Below, piece after piece: positions 31,930 to 41,298 of a stretch of DNA of 64,000 nt (position 1 is its first letter; the number at the start of each line of letters is the position of its first letter). The notes under the pieces were generated by a model. The model saw nothing but the letters and a program-made list of their open reading frames with translations. It was not told the origin of the DNA and searched no databases. Location of the stretch: the NCBI GenBank assembly GCA_905221605.1, contig CAJNDS010002371.1, forward strand, positions 401,678 to 465,677. Reading direction: 5' to 3'. Source of the DNA: Symbiodinium natans (taxonomy: Eukaryota; Sar; Dinophyceae; Suessiales; Symbiodiniaceae). The position numbers and the translations under genes were made by a program.

Positions 31930-32335
31930 GTTCAACGGTTTAGCCATTTGGGGTATCATTTTTTTAAAGGTTTGGGGTTCGAGAGGGTTTTAGGGTTTGA
32001 GGGTTTTAGGGTCTAGGGTTTCGGGGAGGGGGTTTTAGGGTTTTAGGGTTTCGGGGTTTTGAGTTTTCGGGTTTTAGGGTTTTGAGGTTTTAGGGTTTTA
32101 GGTTTAGGATTTAGGGGTTTTGGGTTTTGGGATCAAGGCCCGTAGAGTTTGTGGGAATTTTTAGGGTTTAGTGGTTTAGGGTTGCAGGGATGTAGGTTTT
32201 AGATGTTTTAGGGCTTTAGGGCTGACGGCTTTAGGGTTTCAGGGTTTTAGGGCTTTGGGAACTTTAGGGTTTAGGGGTTTAGGGTTTTCGAGCCTGCTTG
32301 TGGGGTTTTAGTGTTTAGGGCGTTTTCGGGTTTGA
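31930..32335. repeat. Degenerate interstitial telomere-like array (TTTAGGG)
   Basis: About 400 bases of GGGTTTTAGGG / TTTAGGG / GGGTTTCGGG variants, G-rich on the plus strand, same type as at 30.2 kb. Confidence 0.88.
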
Positions 32336-32339
32336 GGTT

Positions 32340-34418
32340 GCGGCTTGCAAGTTACGTCATATGCGCTTCATTTCCTGGCACCCCTTCTGCCCAGAGACCA
32401 AAATACGAGAAACAAACAACTTTTGAAACACACACGGCATTCATCAGAATGCATGTTCTTCTTGCGCTTACATGTTCTCCATTCTTTGCCCTGGTGGTGC
32501 CAGAATCACTCAACCTCGAGACCTGCAGGGTGTTCTGTTCTAGGAATACCCAATCATACTCCCGTCTGGATAGGGGGCAGGGTGGTAGGGCGGTAGGGGC
32601 AGGAGGGGTTTACCCGTTCCCGACATGCTTCTCGAATTCAGAGAGATGCAAAATAACATCCAAGGAGCTACAAATGAATTCTCAAAGGAACCTTGCTTTT
32701 GAACCTTGCTGCCTGCCTGCCTGGATTAATCGGTGCGGCTGGTGTTGGCAAAAAGTGCGCCATCTGCTTTGGATGTGGAAAAAGCCATCTTTATGTTGTT
32801 CGCTTTCCCGTCGTCTTTCGCCGCCAGGTGCCAGAGCCGCCCAGTCCCACAGGTTGGAGAGTGAACCTTAGTTTTGCCGTTTTGCCGTTTTGCAGCCCGA
32901 GCATTTATATCACTTCCGGCTTCACAACCACTACTGCCGCATCGTTAACGTGCTCACTTCGATCAAATTCTGCTGTCATCCCTGCCCGCTGCTGCTCCTT
33001 GCGAGTTTGCCTGTGCCCACTCCGCGCGGGGTCCTGCCTCCAGACTGAGCCCATACAAGTGCTCGGGCTTGTTCGGGTTTGGTCTTCGTCCGGGTTACGA
33101 GAGCACTGCAGGCGGTTCTCATCATGCGGGCTCCAGGGCAGCCTGCGCGGCTGATGGTTCCCAGGTTGCGGCGGTCGAAGAGCGTCAGCGCTAGTAGCTA
33201 CCAGGCCACCGCAGCCAATTGCCCAAGGGCTTCGGTTCTTCCCTCGTTGCTGAAGCCTTCGCTGGCCGGGTGGGCGCTGAAGATATGAAGGTCTGGAATG
33301 CCCGAACGCAGCACAAGCTCAGGAACAACAACTGCTCAGCATCACTCTGCAAAGCGAGATGCGCGTGCCACCGTGCGATCTGTCCTCACAAATATGTCAC
33401 CATGTGCCCGCACTGATACGCAACTTCTCTGGCGACCAGGTTTGCCTGACATGCCGCCATGGTCTGGCAGAGGTTCTGGGTCTACTGCCTCTAAAATGGG
33501 GAGCGAGTTGCAAACATTGGTGTGCTTCCTTGGGCTCTGGGAGGTGCCCACTCAGCAATACAGGGCAGCTGTCCTCCGAAAATCTCCGAAGTTTCTGGAA
33601 TTGACACCTCTATCTCTTTGCCCCAATCTGCTCGCCCTTCACTTCATTTAAGACCTCCCAATGGCAATGTTTTTTCGTCTTAAGGATGCAACTTTCAACT
33701 GTCTCAGTCGCTGCGCTGTTGGGGTCTTCAGGCTTTAGGGTTTCTACCTGCATTCCAGGCACCTTTGCTTATTCTTTTCCTCGTGTGGGTTTTCAAGCCA
33801 CCGCTTGCTTGTTTGCACAGCTTCAGGATGTTTCAGGTTTCCTGCCATAATCCAGAACAGGGCTTTTAGGGAGGTCGTCCTGTCATCTGCCAAACAATGA
33901 TTGTCAGGACATTTTTCCTGAAGGGCTCGTGCTTTTTGCGTGCGATCGTGAGACCTCTGTCCCATGGAGATTCCAGACCAAGGGGATGGTGCCTCATTGT
34001 GGCCTATCTGGCCTACAACGAGGGAGACCTCAATGGAGTCGAGTAAAATTTCTAACCTTTGATGCATCCGTAAGCGTCCATCTGCAGAGTGATCCTGGTA
34101 TACGTCGTCCAAAGACCTGCGCGGATGTCTCGATATGTTTCTAGCTTTTGTGAGATTGTGTCAAGTATGTGCAGGCCCAGATGAAGTTTGCCGCCGAGAT
34201 GCAGAAGCTGCAGGCCAATGCCCGCCAAGTCATAGCACCATGTGCCACGTGCCCGAAGTATTCGAAGCATGCCGTACAGATTTCTTGACAGTCCTCTCCT
34301 GGAGCACCTTGCGGAAGCCCAGTCTCTGGCCAGACCTTGCCTGAGCTTAGACTTGGCATTCGCTGAGCCCACATTGCAGGGAGTGAGCTGGAGAGTAGTT
34401 GGAGCTATCTGCAGGCAA
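32340..34418. other. Stretch with unassigned coding-like pieces
   Basis: Plus-strand pieces look coding (for example 33225-33330, LPKGFGSSLVAEAFAGRVGA; 33298-33651) but overlap in different phases and no junctions or families were resolved. No repeats of note. Confidence 0.25.
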
Positions 34419-34458
34419 ACTTGAGACATCTTGAGACATCTTGAGACATCTTGAGACT
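34419..34458. repeat. Four tandem copies of CTTGAGACAT
   Basis: Short 10-base tandem repeat immediately upstream of a coding-like exon; the last copy reads CTTGAGACTG. Confidence 0.85.
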
Positions 34459-34989
34459 GGTCAATAGACCGGTCAAAGTCTTGATGCTGGAGGTACGGCT
34501 CGGGGCAGTTCTGAGAGGAAAGGCGTTGCAGGAATTCATTGCAACGTTTTGCAACATAATTGATGCCAAATGGTCATATGCTTTCACAGCTTCCAAATGC
34601 AAAGATCGCGTTTACACTTGTGAAGCTCTCTATGATGGAAACGGCATGCAAGGGCAAGTCTTTCTGGTCCTGGCAAGGTGCGGTGCAGCACGATGGCCAG
34701 TGCTGGTTTTATACTAGCGGCGCAGCTTAATGCGCGTCGCCTGTCATTCGACAATGCTACACAAAAACCCTCATCTCAAATAGAGCTGGATCTAAGATGG
34801 CAGAGTTGGTTCTTCCAACGTCCGGAAGATTGACATACGTTGGAATAACTACTACATATGTGCTGATGAAAGTTGGATGTCTCCTCGGCAGGTGGACCGT
34901 GCTAAGGTCGGATCAAACTTTCCCTTGCAACTCCTTCGCTGCCTGACGTCACTGCAGGCATCGTTCACCCAGTTGGCTCAAGAGAGTGA
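34451..34989 (+). CDS. Exons of an unidentified gene upstream of DLST copy 1
   Basis: The frame 34451-34717 is clearly protein-like (NRPVKVLMLEVRLGAVLRGK, QEFIATFCNIIDAKWSYAFT, KDRVYTCEALYDGNGMQGQV). A further coding-like exon follows the acceptor CTCGGCAG at 34891 (VDRAKVGSNFPLQLLRCLTS, ending FTQLAQES near 34989). I infer that they belong to one gene. The sequence around FTQLAQES also has a weaker counterpart at about 42430-42455, upstream of DLST copy 2, so the 3' part of this gene may have been co-duplicated. Family not recognised. Confidence 0.42.
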
Positions 34990-35112
34990 GCTTTGGGGGG
35001 AGGGGTGAGGGAGAGGGGGCATAGAGAGGGGAGGGCCGTCCCAGGCCTGAAGGGAATGCCGTGTTGCCGTGTAGGGATTCCACATGACTCACAGCGATCT
35101 GCAGGCACAGCC

Positions 35113-35205
35113 ATGCCCTGCGCAGCGCGAGCTGCAATGGCGCTTCTTCCGCGAGCCCGGCTGCTCAGCACCAGAAAGCGTGGCAACCTGTGCGAAGCCA
35201 TGTGA
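35113..35205 (+). CDS. Putative mitochondrial presequence exon (DLST copy 1 region)
   Basis: Two in-frame ATGs (35113 and 35137) start an Arg/Ala/Leu-rich, acid-poor N-terminus (MPCAARAAMALLPRARLLST then RKRGNLCEA), the pattern of a mitochondrial targeting presequence. It lies about 470 bases upstream of the DLST linker, and DLST is a mitochondrial matrix enzyme, so it is plausibly its first exon; the junctions were not resolved. A diverged, frameshifted counterpart lies at 42472-42575 upstream of copy 2, which supports a link to this gene. Confidence 0.45.
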   Translation: MPCAARAAMALLPRARLLSTRKRGNLCEAM

Positions 35206-35468
35206 ATGCAAAGCCCATCATGGAGTCGGGAGCGTTCCATGATTGTTTCTGGGTGCTTCCCGTTTTGTCAAGTCTCAGCTTTGCTCAGCGGGATCATGTG
35301 CTCCAAGGCGATGGTGCAGCAGGCTCAGGCCTGGTGAGATCTGGTGAGTCTAGTGGCTCTTGGTATCCTCTTGATCATGATTTTCAGGTGCGGGGCGCGT
35401 CGGGTGCTGCCCCCATCGGAATGGCAATTGGCAGCCGATTGTACCAAAACTTGTATCATCCTGGGCAG

Positions 35469-35578
35469 GTCTCCGTGCGGCGTTTGCCCGCTTGGCCGCT
35501 GAGCGGCTGGGTCTTCCGCCAGAGGCCCGCGGCTTACAGGGCATGCTTGAGCATGGCCGTACGTGGGCACCTGCTTGT
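35469..35578 (+). CDS. Conserved exon of unknown assignment (copy 1)
   Basis: After GGGCAG the frame reads GLRAAFARLAAERLGLPPEA then RGLQGMLEHGRTWAPA. Relative to the copy at 44255, the three base differences (GCG/GCA, CTG/CTT, CCG/CCA) are all synonymous in this frame, which supports it as coding. It does not look like a lipoyl domain. It lies between the presequence-like exon and the DLST linker; whether it is spliced into DLST is unknown. Confidence 0.45.
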
Positions 35579-35673
35579 GCCTTGTGCGCCTGCAACTCTG
35601 CATCCACCATCTCACCGAATGCCCCCCTTTGTCGCGGCTTTATAATGCTTTGTTTGTCTGTGTCTTGACACAG

Positions 35674-37490
35674 CAGCTCAGGTCCCGGCAGCTCAGGCCT
35701 CTGCAGCAGCGTCGGTTGCATCTGCGCCATCCGTGGTGACGGTCGGGGAGGCACATGTCGTCAATCTGCTCGTAGAGTCCTTGAGAAGTGTGACTTCTAC
35801 TGTCTACTGTCTCTGTCAGGGCTGCACGGAGAGAAGGGTGCCGGTGTCTTTCGTCCGACAGCGCGTCATGAAACGGTTAAAAGCTGGAAGCTGAGCGATC
35901 CATGCAGAGCTGCAAGAGCACAAGGGCGCAGCAGACATCCGCTGAGTGAGATGAGGAGACACAGAACACTGCGGCACTGCTCTCCACTTTTCAGGCCGCT
36001 GCTGTTGCTGCAGCAGATGACGCTATTGCAAGTCCATTTCCCCGCCTTTTGCTGTCAGGAGGTGGACATGACAGCTGCGCTGAGGCTGCGCTCCAAGTAC
36101 AAGGCCCCAGCAATGAGCGCCCAACGCCAGCGCGGGCTTTCGGCAGACCATGCTGTGAGCAGCGCTCTGCCTGGGGCAGGACATGTTCCAGAAGCTGCAT
36201 GGACCACAGCTGGGAATGCTGTCGCTTATCGTCAAGGCCATCCCAAGCAAACCTGCCATGCAAAGCATGACAAAGCTACTGCAAGCGATCGCGATGGCCA
36301 GGCCAGCTGCTTGACGATCGCTGAGGCCATCATCTTAGCTTGGACTGTGTTCTCTCTTCATCCCATCTTCATCCCCCTTCAGTTTCATCGGTGTCGTGCA
36401 GGTTCCGGGTGTGAACGCGATCATTGATGACGGGACCGCTGCTTGCTGTGGGGTTCACACTGGTGTCTATGCCCTGGAAGCACCAGCTGCACCAGCTAGA
36501 AAGAGTCCCCTGTGATACTAGAATCCCCTTTGCTAGTTCAGACGGAGTTCAAGAGGACCAAGGAGACCGTCTGGCGAGACTATGCTCGAGCCTTGGTCTG
36601 ACCTGTACATGCCCATGTACTCACCCTCGGCTCTCTTCTCGGCATGTCCCCGTCTTCTCATTCAGACTCATTCAGTGCGGAGGTGGACATCAGCATCCCC
36701 ATTCCCAGCCCGCGGGGCATCATCGCGTGCACCTTGAGGGACGCCCATTCGATGTCGATCCGGGACATGGAGCACGAGATTGCAGGGTGCCCTTGCTGAC
36801 CAGTTTCTGTGAAGTTGAGCTGTCGCCGTCAGATGCAGTCAGTGCATGGAATGTGAAGTGGCAAAACGGCAGCCCTCGGCAGGCTGACAGATCGAGCTGC
36901 ACGGGACGAGCTGTGTGTTGAGGACCTGAGCCAATCGACCTTCGGCATCGTGGATGCCGGCATAGCCGGGGGAATGCTTGGCACTGGCATCATGTGCGCC
37001 CGCCCCCCTCGCAGGGACTGCTGTGAACCTTGAAGTGCGTTGAGATTTGCAGCCGCAAGTGTGCCTGCAGAAACTACCCGCAGAGCGCGTCCATGGGCGG
37101 GGAGCTTGGAGCAAGCCGACGCTGAGGACTTCCCCAGAACAGAAACAGACGTCCATCATCGTGTCAGGAACCAATGCGGTCAAGGGACGCGTAACGGTGG
37201 TGGATGGCAAAGTTGAAGCTCGACCCATCATGCCTGCCTGGCAGATGCTGTTGACATTGTTGACCCACGATGTGCAGAGCGTGCAGAGCGTGTCTTGACC
37301 AGTGCCAGGTTCACCTCCTTGACCTACGACCACCGCCTGGTTGATGGCCGTGAGGCTGTCACGTTCCTCTGCAACGTCCGAGACAAGCTGCAGGACGCCT
37401 GTGGCGCGGGGGTTGAAAGGGGCCAGTTCCTGAAATGCGCGTGCGGCCGCGACGGGGCAGGATCCCGCCCGCATGCTCCTGGACCTCTGA
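35674..37490 (+). CDS. DLST: Dihydrolipoamide succinyltransferase (2-oxoglutarate dehydrogenase E2), copy 1, linker and catalytic domain
   Basis: This enzyme transfers the succinyl group from lipoamide to CoA in the mitochondrial 2-oxoglutarate dehydrogenase complex. An Ala/Pro/Gln linker (35674 on) precedes catalytic exons rebuilt from family alignment: 35820-35882 (RRVPVSFVRQRVMKRLK), 35956-35994 (ETQNTAALLSTFQ), 36059-36103 (EVDMTAALRLRSKYK), 36180-36236, microexon 36302-36325 (ASCLTIAE), 36402-36433 (VPGVNAIIDD), 36556-36583 (KETVWRDY), 36683-36786 (VDISIPIPSPRGI), 36883 to about 37023 (ELCVEDLSQSTFGI), about 37140-37231 (TSIIVSGTNAV, GKVEARPIM), 37309-37393 (SLTYDHRLVDGREAVTF, with the HxxxDG catalytic motif) and 37461-37490 (DPARMLLDL, stop TGA). 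Donors: seven GC, two GA, one GT. The join near 37023-37140 is unresolved. The C-terminus YDHRLVDGREAV...DPxxxLLDL is DLST-type, not pyruvate dehydrogenase E2. No lipoyl domain was found upstream. Confidence 0.9.
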
Positions 37491-38814
37491 GACAAGGTGC
37501 GCCAATGGAAAGGCTTCCGACTGGACTGTACTGCCGAAAGGCATCTTCAGTCAAGCAAGTCCAGCACTCTAGCAATTCGCTTGGGTGCGTGGACAAAGTA
37601 ATTTAATTGCAAGTCCTGCTGCAGGATGCGTACGGCAGGATTTGCTGATCGCTTTGTGCTGGCCAAAAAAAGGTGTTTGCCAGCTTTTTGTGCGACAGGT
37701 CAGCACGTACAAGAACAGGACAGATACACGGATGTGCGCCTTCCATGCCAGCTGGCGAGGCTCCAGGAAGCAGGTTGTCATATCATGGCATTCATTGCGC
37801 AGTGGTTTGCAGCACGGAAGGTTTGGTCGCTGCGGCTGATGACTGGGTAGCAGGAAAAGACAGGCTGTGCAAAACCAAAACTTTGCCCAGATGGAAGGAC
37901 AGGACACAGACACCACGCGTGCTTTGGCGCTACAAGCCGAGGCCTTGACGTGCAAAAGTTGTGGCTCCAGTGGTGCCAGTGTGGGTAGAGCCCTTCAAGT
38001 CTGAGAAGCGTTCGTGCTCAGTCCACGCTACTCCATGTGTCTCAATCCATATTAGAAAAAATAGACTCGATTATACTCGATTAATTGTGAGGGATCTGGA
38101 ATGATCTAGGGACAGCCCTCAAGGCACACCAAGCACATGATGCCTTCCTGGAGTAGCTTTGGCTTGATCCTTCCCCATTCTTTGGAGCCCTTCTATGCCC
38201 TTCTCCAATCTTCCAGATGCAGGCGAGCATAAAATGGTACGATCCTCGCCGAGCCTACGGCTTCTGCTATGTCTCTGTGGAAGACGAGGTCGACGGTGCC
38301 ACCAAGGCGTACTGAATACACACTCACACACACTCACACACACACGCACACGTCGCGTTTAGCACCATGCCTTTGCCAAGTTGCGCTCGGGTACTCGCTT
38401 CACGGCTCGACTTCGCGCGCCGTGCCGTGACTTCACGCTTTCCCGTGTCGCGACTTCCCGCTCGATGGCGTGACTTACTGCTACCCGTTGTAGTTTGGGT
38501 GCCCAACAAGGGACCATACTCTAGAAAAACAAAGGACCGCTAATTCGTTTACAAGCTTGAGGCGGATGCAGTTCCCGTGCAAGCATGAAGTGCATCTTAA
38601 CTTCGAGGAAGAGGGGGAATCTGGCAGCCGCAAGCAGCCATGTTCATGCTTCCGTTGCCACGAACCGCTTGCCAAGTGGCAGCTTCGGAGACCAGAATTT
38701 CAAATTTGCTAGCTTCCCGATGCATGCAAATGGATGTTCAGAAGTGTGCTGTTGGTCTTTAGTTTGCCACGTCAAGTTTTTGCGTGACGTTGATCGTTCC
38801 TCAGCCCCAAGAAG
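37491..38814. other. Interval after DLST copy 1
   Basis: A plus frame 37626-37850 looks coding (HVQEQDRYTDVRLPCQLARL, CHIMAFIAQWFAARKVW) but has no junction or family support. A CA-type microsatellite lies at 38317-38352. A frame from 38585 starts MKCILTSRKRGNLAAASSH, which resembles the presequence-like exon at 35.1 kb in its TRKRGNL core only; probably chance. Confidence 0.3.
38317..38352. repeat. CA-type microsatellite
   Basis: Runs of CACACA broken by CT and CG (CACACTCACACACACTCACACACACACGCACACG). Confidence 0.9.
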
Positions 38815-39577
38815 ATGTTAAACTCTGCTAGACGCCAGGTTGTTGAAGCCTTTTTCGGAAGGGAGGAGGCCCAGGCGCATGTGGCGAGCTTCAGAGAGAG
38901 TCTGCGGCGTTTCGGACATGCTGCTGTGTTCGGACAAGTTTCTTCTTGTTGGCAGCAGTTGCTCGGACGCATTCGGACGCTCATGCGTCAATTCGTGGAG
39001 GGTCATGCCTCGACTGTCGAAGTTTCACTGGACTCGACACGAACTGACGAACTGTCGCTCTTCGCAGGGCTCGATTCGTTTGTGTGGTTCGGCAGGTTTG
39101 GGTGCATGCGCATCAAATCATGCAATTTGGGTCAAACCCGCCGTCGAATCGAAAGGCTGGTTCTGTGCCAGAAGACCAGGGGAGCTGGTCATATCCCCTA
39201 TGTGTAGACTTGATTGTGTGGTGTTGCCTAGTTGGAGACCACGGCCGGGGAAGCGCCAGACGATGAACCTGTTGCCGCTCGTGATGAAACCCGGGAAGAC
39301 ATCGGCTTGTTTTCGCTCGGCTTGGTTTTGCTTAGAATGGTTACCTTCAAAAAGCAACGAGTCAGACTCTGTCTTCCGCGTTGGCCGGAGAGACCAGTGG
39401 TATAGGCGGGTGCTTCGCTCGTTTCCCGAAGCTTTTCTGGGAGACGATGAATTACCTTCTTCGACTTGTGTGAGTGTTTTGGGGGGGTTTGAGTGCATGT
39501 GGGGACTGGTTGAGCCGATGCTGCCGGTAAACTACGGGGAACCCGGTGAAGGCGGCAGGAAAAACACCGGCTGCTGA
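38815..39577 (+). CDS. Coding-like region of an unidentified gene
   Basis: Two phases are open. The 5' part is better in the frame from 38815 (VVEAFFGREEAQAHVASFRE, SLRRFGHAAVFGQVSSCWQQ, LLGRIRTLMRQFVEGHASTV), which reads as amphipathic helices. The 3' part is better in the frame open from 38840 to 39577 (FRVGRRDQWYRRVLRSFPEA, VEPMLPVNYGEPGEGGRKN). A phase change would require an intron near 39090-39150 that I could not place. Family not recognised. Confidence 0.35.
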
Positions 39578-40293
39578 TGCAGGGCAGTCATGGCACAGGA
39601 GCTCAAAGGAAGGATCTCAGTCCTTTGATGCGACAAGGGGTAAAATCTCGCAGAGGATCCTTCTGCCTGTGTGGTGATTGTCCGTGTTCACCTTCTTCTG
39701 CTTCGCTAGCAATATTGCAGTCCGGGAATGCCGATGACAGTCAAGAGGTTTTCGAGGTAGACAGTCATGTCCTGGAAGGCTGCCCGAGATCGCGGACTAA
39801 GCTTAGCTCGAGGAGAAGGGCTTCTGTGCGATTTGCTGAAGGAAAGGCCGCTTGTATCACACGTTGCAGGTTTGAGAGCTCCCCGATGTTTGCGTTTCAA
39901 ACTTGCAGGTTGCCAGAGGCCGCTTCGAAGCCACCCAGCTCCACTCTCGATCCTCAGGTCTTTTCTGGGCAAAGCCGGAAAAGATGCCACAAAAAGGCCC
40001 CTAGAGCAGCGAAGTCTCGCCAGGTCCAGATGCGACTTCTCGAGGTGCCGATCATCTTCAGGCCCTGAGTGGTGAAACTACTCGCGGCCGCTATGCGCAC
40101 TACAGGGTCAAGCAAGTGCACCGAACATATGTGCTACATGGACCTCCGCCAGGAATCGATTGAGATCTTCACACAGGAGTTGGAGACCGAAGTCATGCCT
40201 GCCTCCTTGAGATCTCAACATGTCCTTCCTTCGAGCAACTATATCTTCAAGCATAACAGTCAGCATGCGAACTCTGTGTCTACGAGAAGGTAG
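39577..40293 (+). CDS. Coding-like region with a possible PP1-docking motif
   Basis: The 163-codon frame starting at 39577 has a coding-like middle (SQEVFEVDSHVLEGCPRSRT, SSRRRASVRFAEGKAACITR). RRAS is a basophilic kinase consensus and SVRF fits the RVxF-type protein phosphatase 1 docking pattern; both are short motifs and may be chance. A second frame from 40069 (MDLRQESIEIFTQELETEVM) follows in another phase and may be the next exon. Family unknown. Confidence 0.32.
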
Positions 40294-40299
40294 AGCAAT

Positions 40300-41245
40300 A
40301 GAGCAGGAAGTCCAGTTTTCCGTGCATGATGTGCATGCCTTTCAACAGATTCCCACACGAATCTCAAGAACAAGGCCAGCGCTGGGCTCGTTGGAGCACT
40401 TCCCCAGCGCCGCAGACCGCTTCTGTGAGCCGGCCGCTTACTCTTTCTAACGACTTGCAGTAGCTGCTGCCAGAATTTTTCCCGCCCGCCCTCCCGGGAG
40501 GAAGTGGGCTACCGTCCCCCTCTGTGTTGTGTTGGCGGTGTGTTTCTGCTTGTGTCTGCACCCGAGCAGCGAAAATGATCCAAGTATCAGATGCACATAG
40601 GGTGCTAGGGTGCTCATGTGATTTGCATAGGTGGTTAAAGGTGGTTACTTGTGGGTAGATTGAGAGAGTCAGCAGCCAAGCCGAGTGAATATAGCCTGCG
40701 AGGAACTGTGCTGCAAACCCGGCAAGCCCTCTAATTCGCCAGCCAAAGCCTAACCAAACGAAGCCTCCACGGAGCCACGTCCAGCCCGCTCACCTGTCAA
40801 AAGTCATCGCAAGGCTATTGGACATCGTGTGGAACCAACATTCGGCTGCCGGCCGAGCTCGATTAGAGGCTGCATGCAAGATCTGGAAGTGCATACAAAT
40901 GCTGCGTGTCGGCTGCTTCGGCCCGGACCCGAAAATCTGAAGGCCCGTTGAATGTTTGCCTACAACAGAGTCTAGGGGCAGCTGGCCGGGTTATCCCCAT
41001 CCCTAGAGGCGGTCCCTATAAGGGATCTTCGTTGTGGCCTTCGGCTTGAAGCAGTTTGCTTTGAATCTCGGGTGCAACGTGCGCCGGACATGTGCGAGGC
41101 CTTTGTGCAGCAGAAGTGTTTCAAGGCCGTGCAGGTTCCACGCGGAGACTTGAGGTTGTTGTTCCAAACCCCCGCTTCTTGACCCTAGATTGATTCGAAG
41201 GGTTGATTATGTGCATGTACCTGACAGGTTTCTGCACGCCAGACA
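40300..41245. other. Intergenic stretch
   Basis: No convincing coding phase and no repeats of note. Confidence 0.35.
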
Positions 41246-41298
41246 TTGATGTGTCCTGATTTGGCCTTCGACACCATTGCCTCTGACAAGATGTCCGC

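Larger units (their letters stand above)
35463..37490. repeat. Segmental duplication, copy 1
   Basis: This segment recurs at 44249-46276, with a constant offset of 8786 bases (8787 around the last-but-one exon). From about 35530 to 37230 I find only one difference; the first 60 bases and the last 260 bases carry most of the differences. It contains the DLST catalytic exons and an upstream exon of unknown assignment. Confidence 0.95.

Noticed and set aside
34974-34983. TTGGCTCAAG, the last ten bases of the dinoflagellate spliced leader, as a relic of a retroposed trans-spliced mRNA
   Set aside because: It lies inside a coding-like exon (codons for QLAQES), lacks the preceding CCGTAGCCATT part, and the counterpart at 42.4 kb differs, so a leader relic is not supported.
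35995-36058. AAAVAAADDAIA as an alanine-rich E2 linker segment
   Set aside because: It falls between two DLST exons that join perfectly in phase (LLSTFQ|EVDMTA), so it is the intron.
37014-37040. A firm microexon (VNLE) completing the NPPQS loop of DLST
   Set aside because: The residues would fit the family, but no AG acceptor gives the right phase, so the join is left unresolved.
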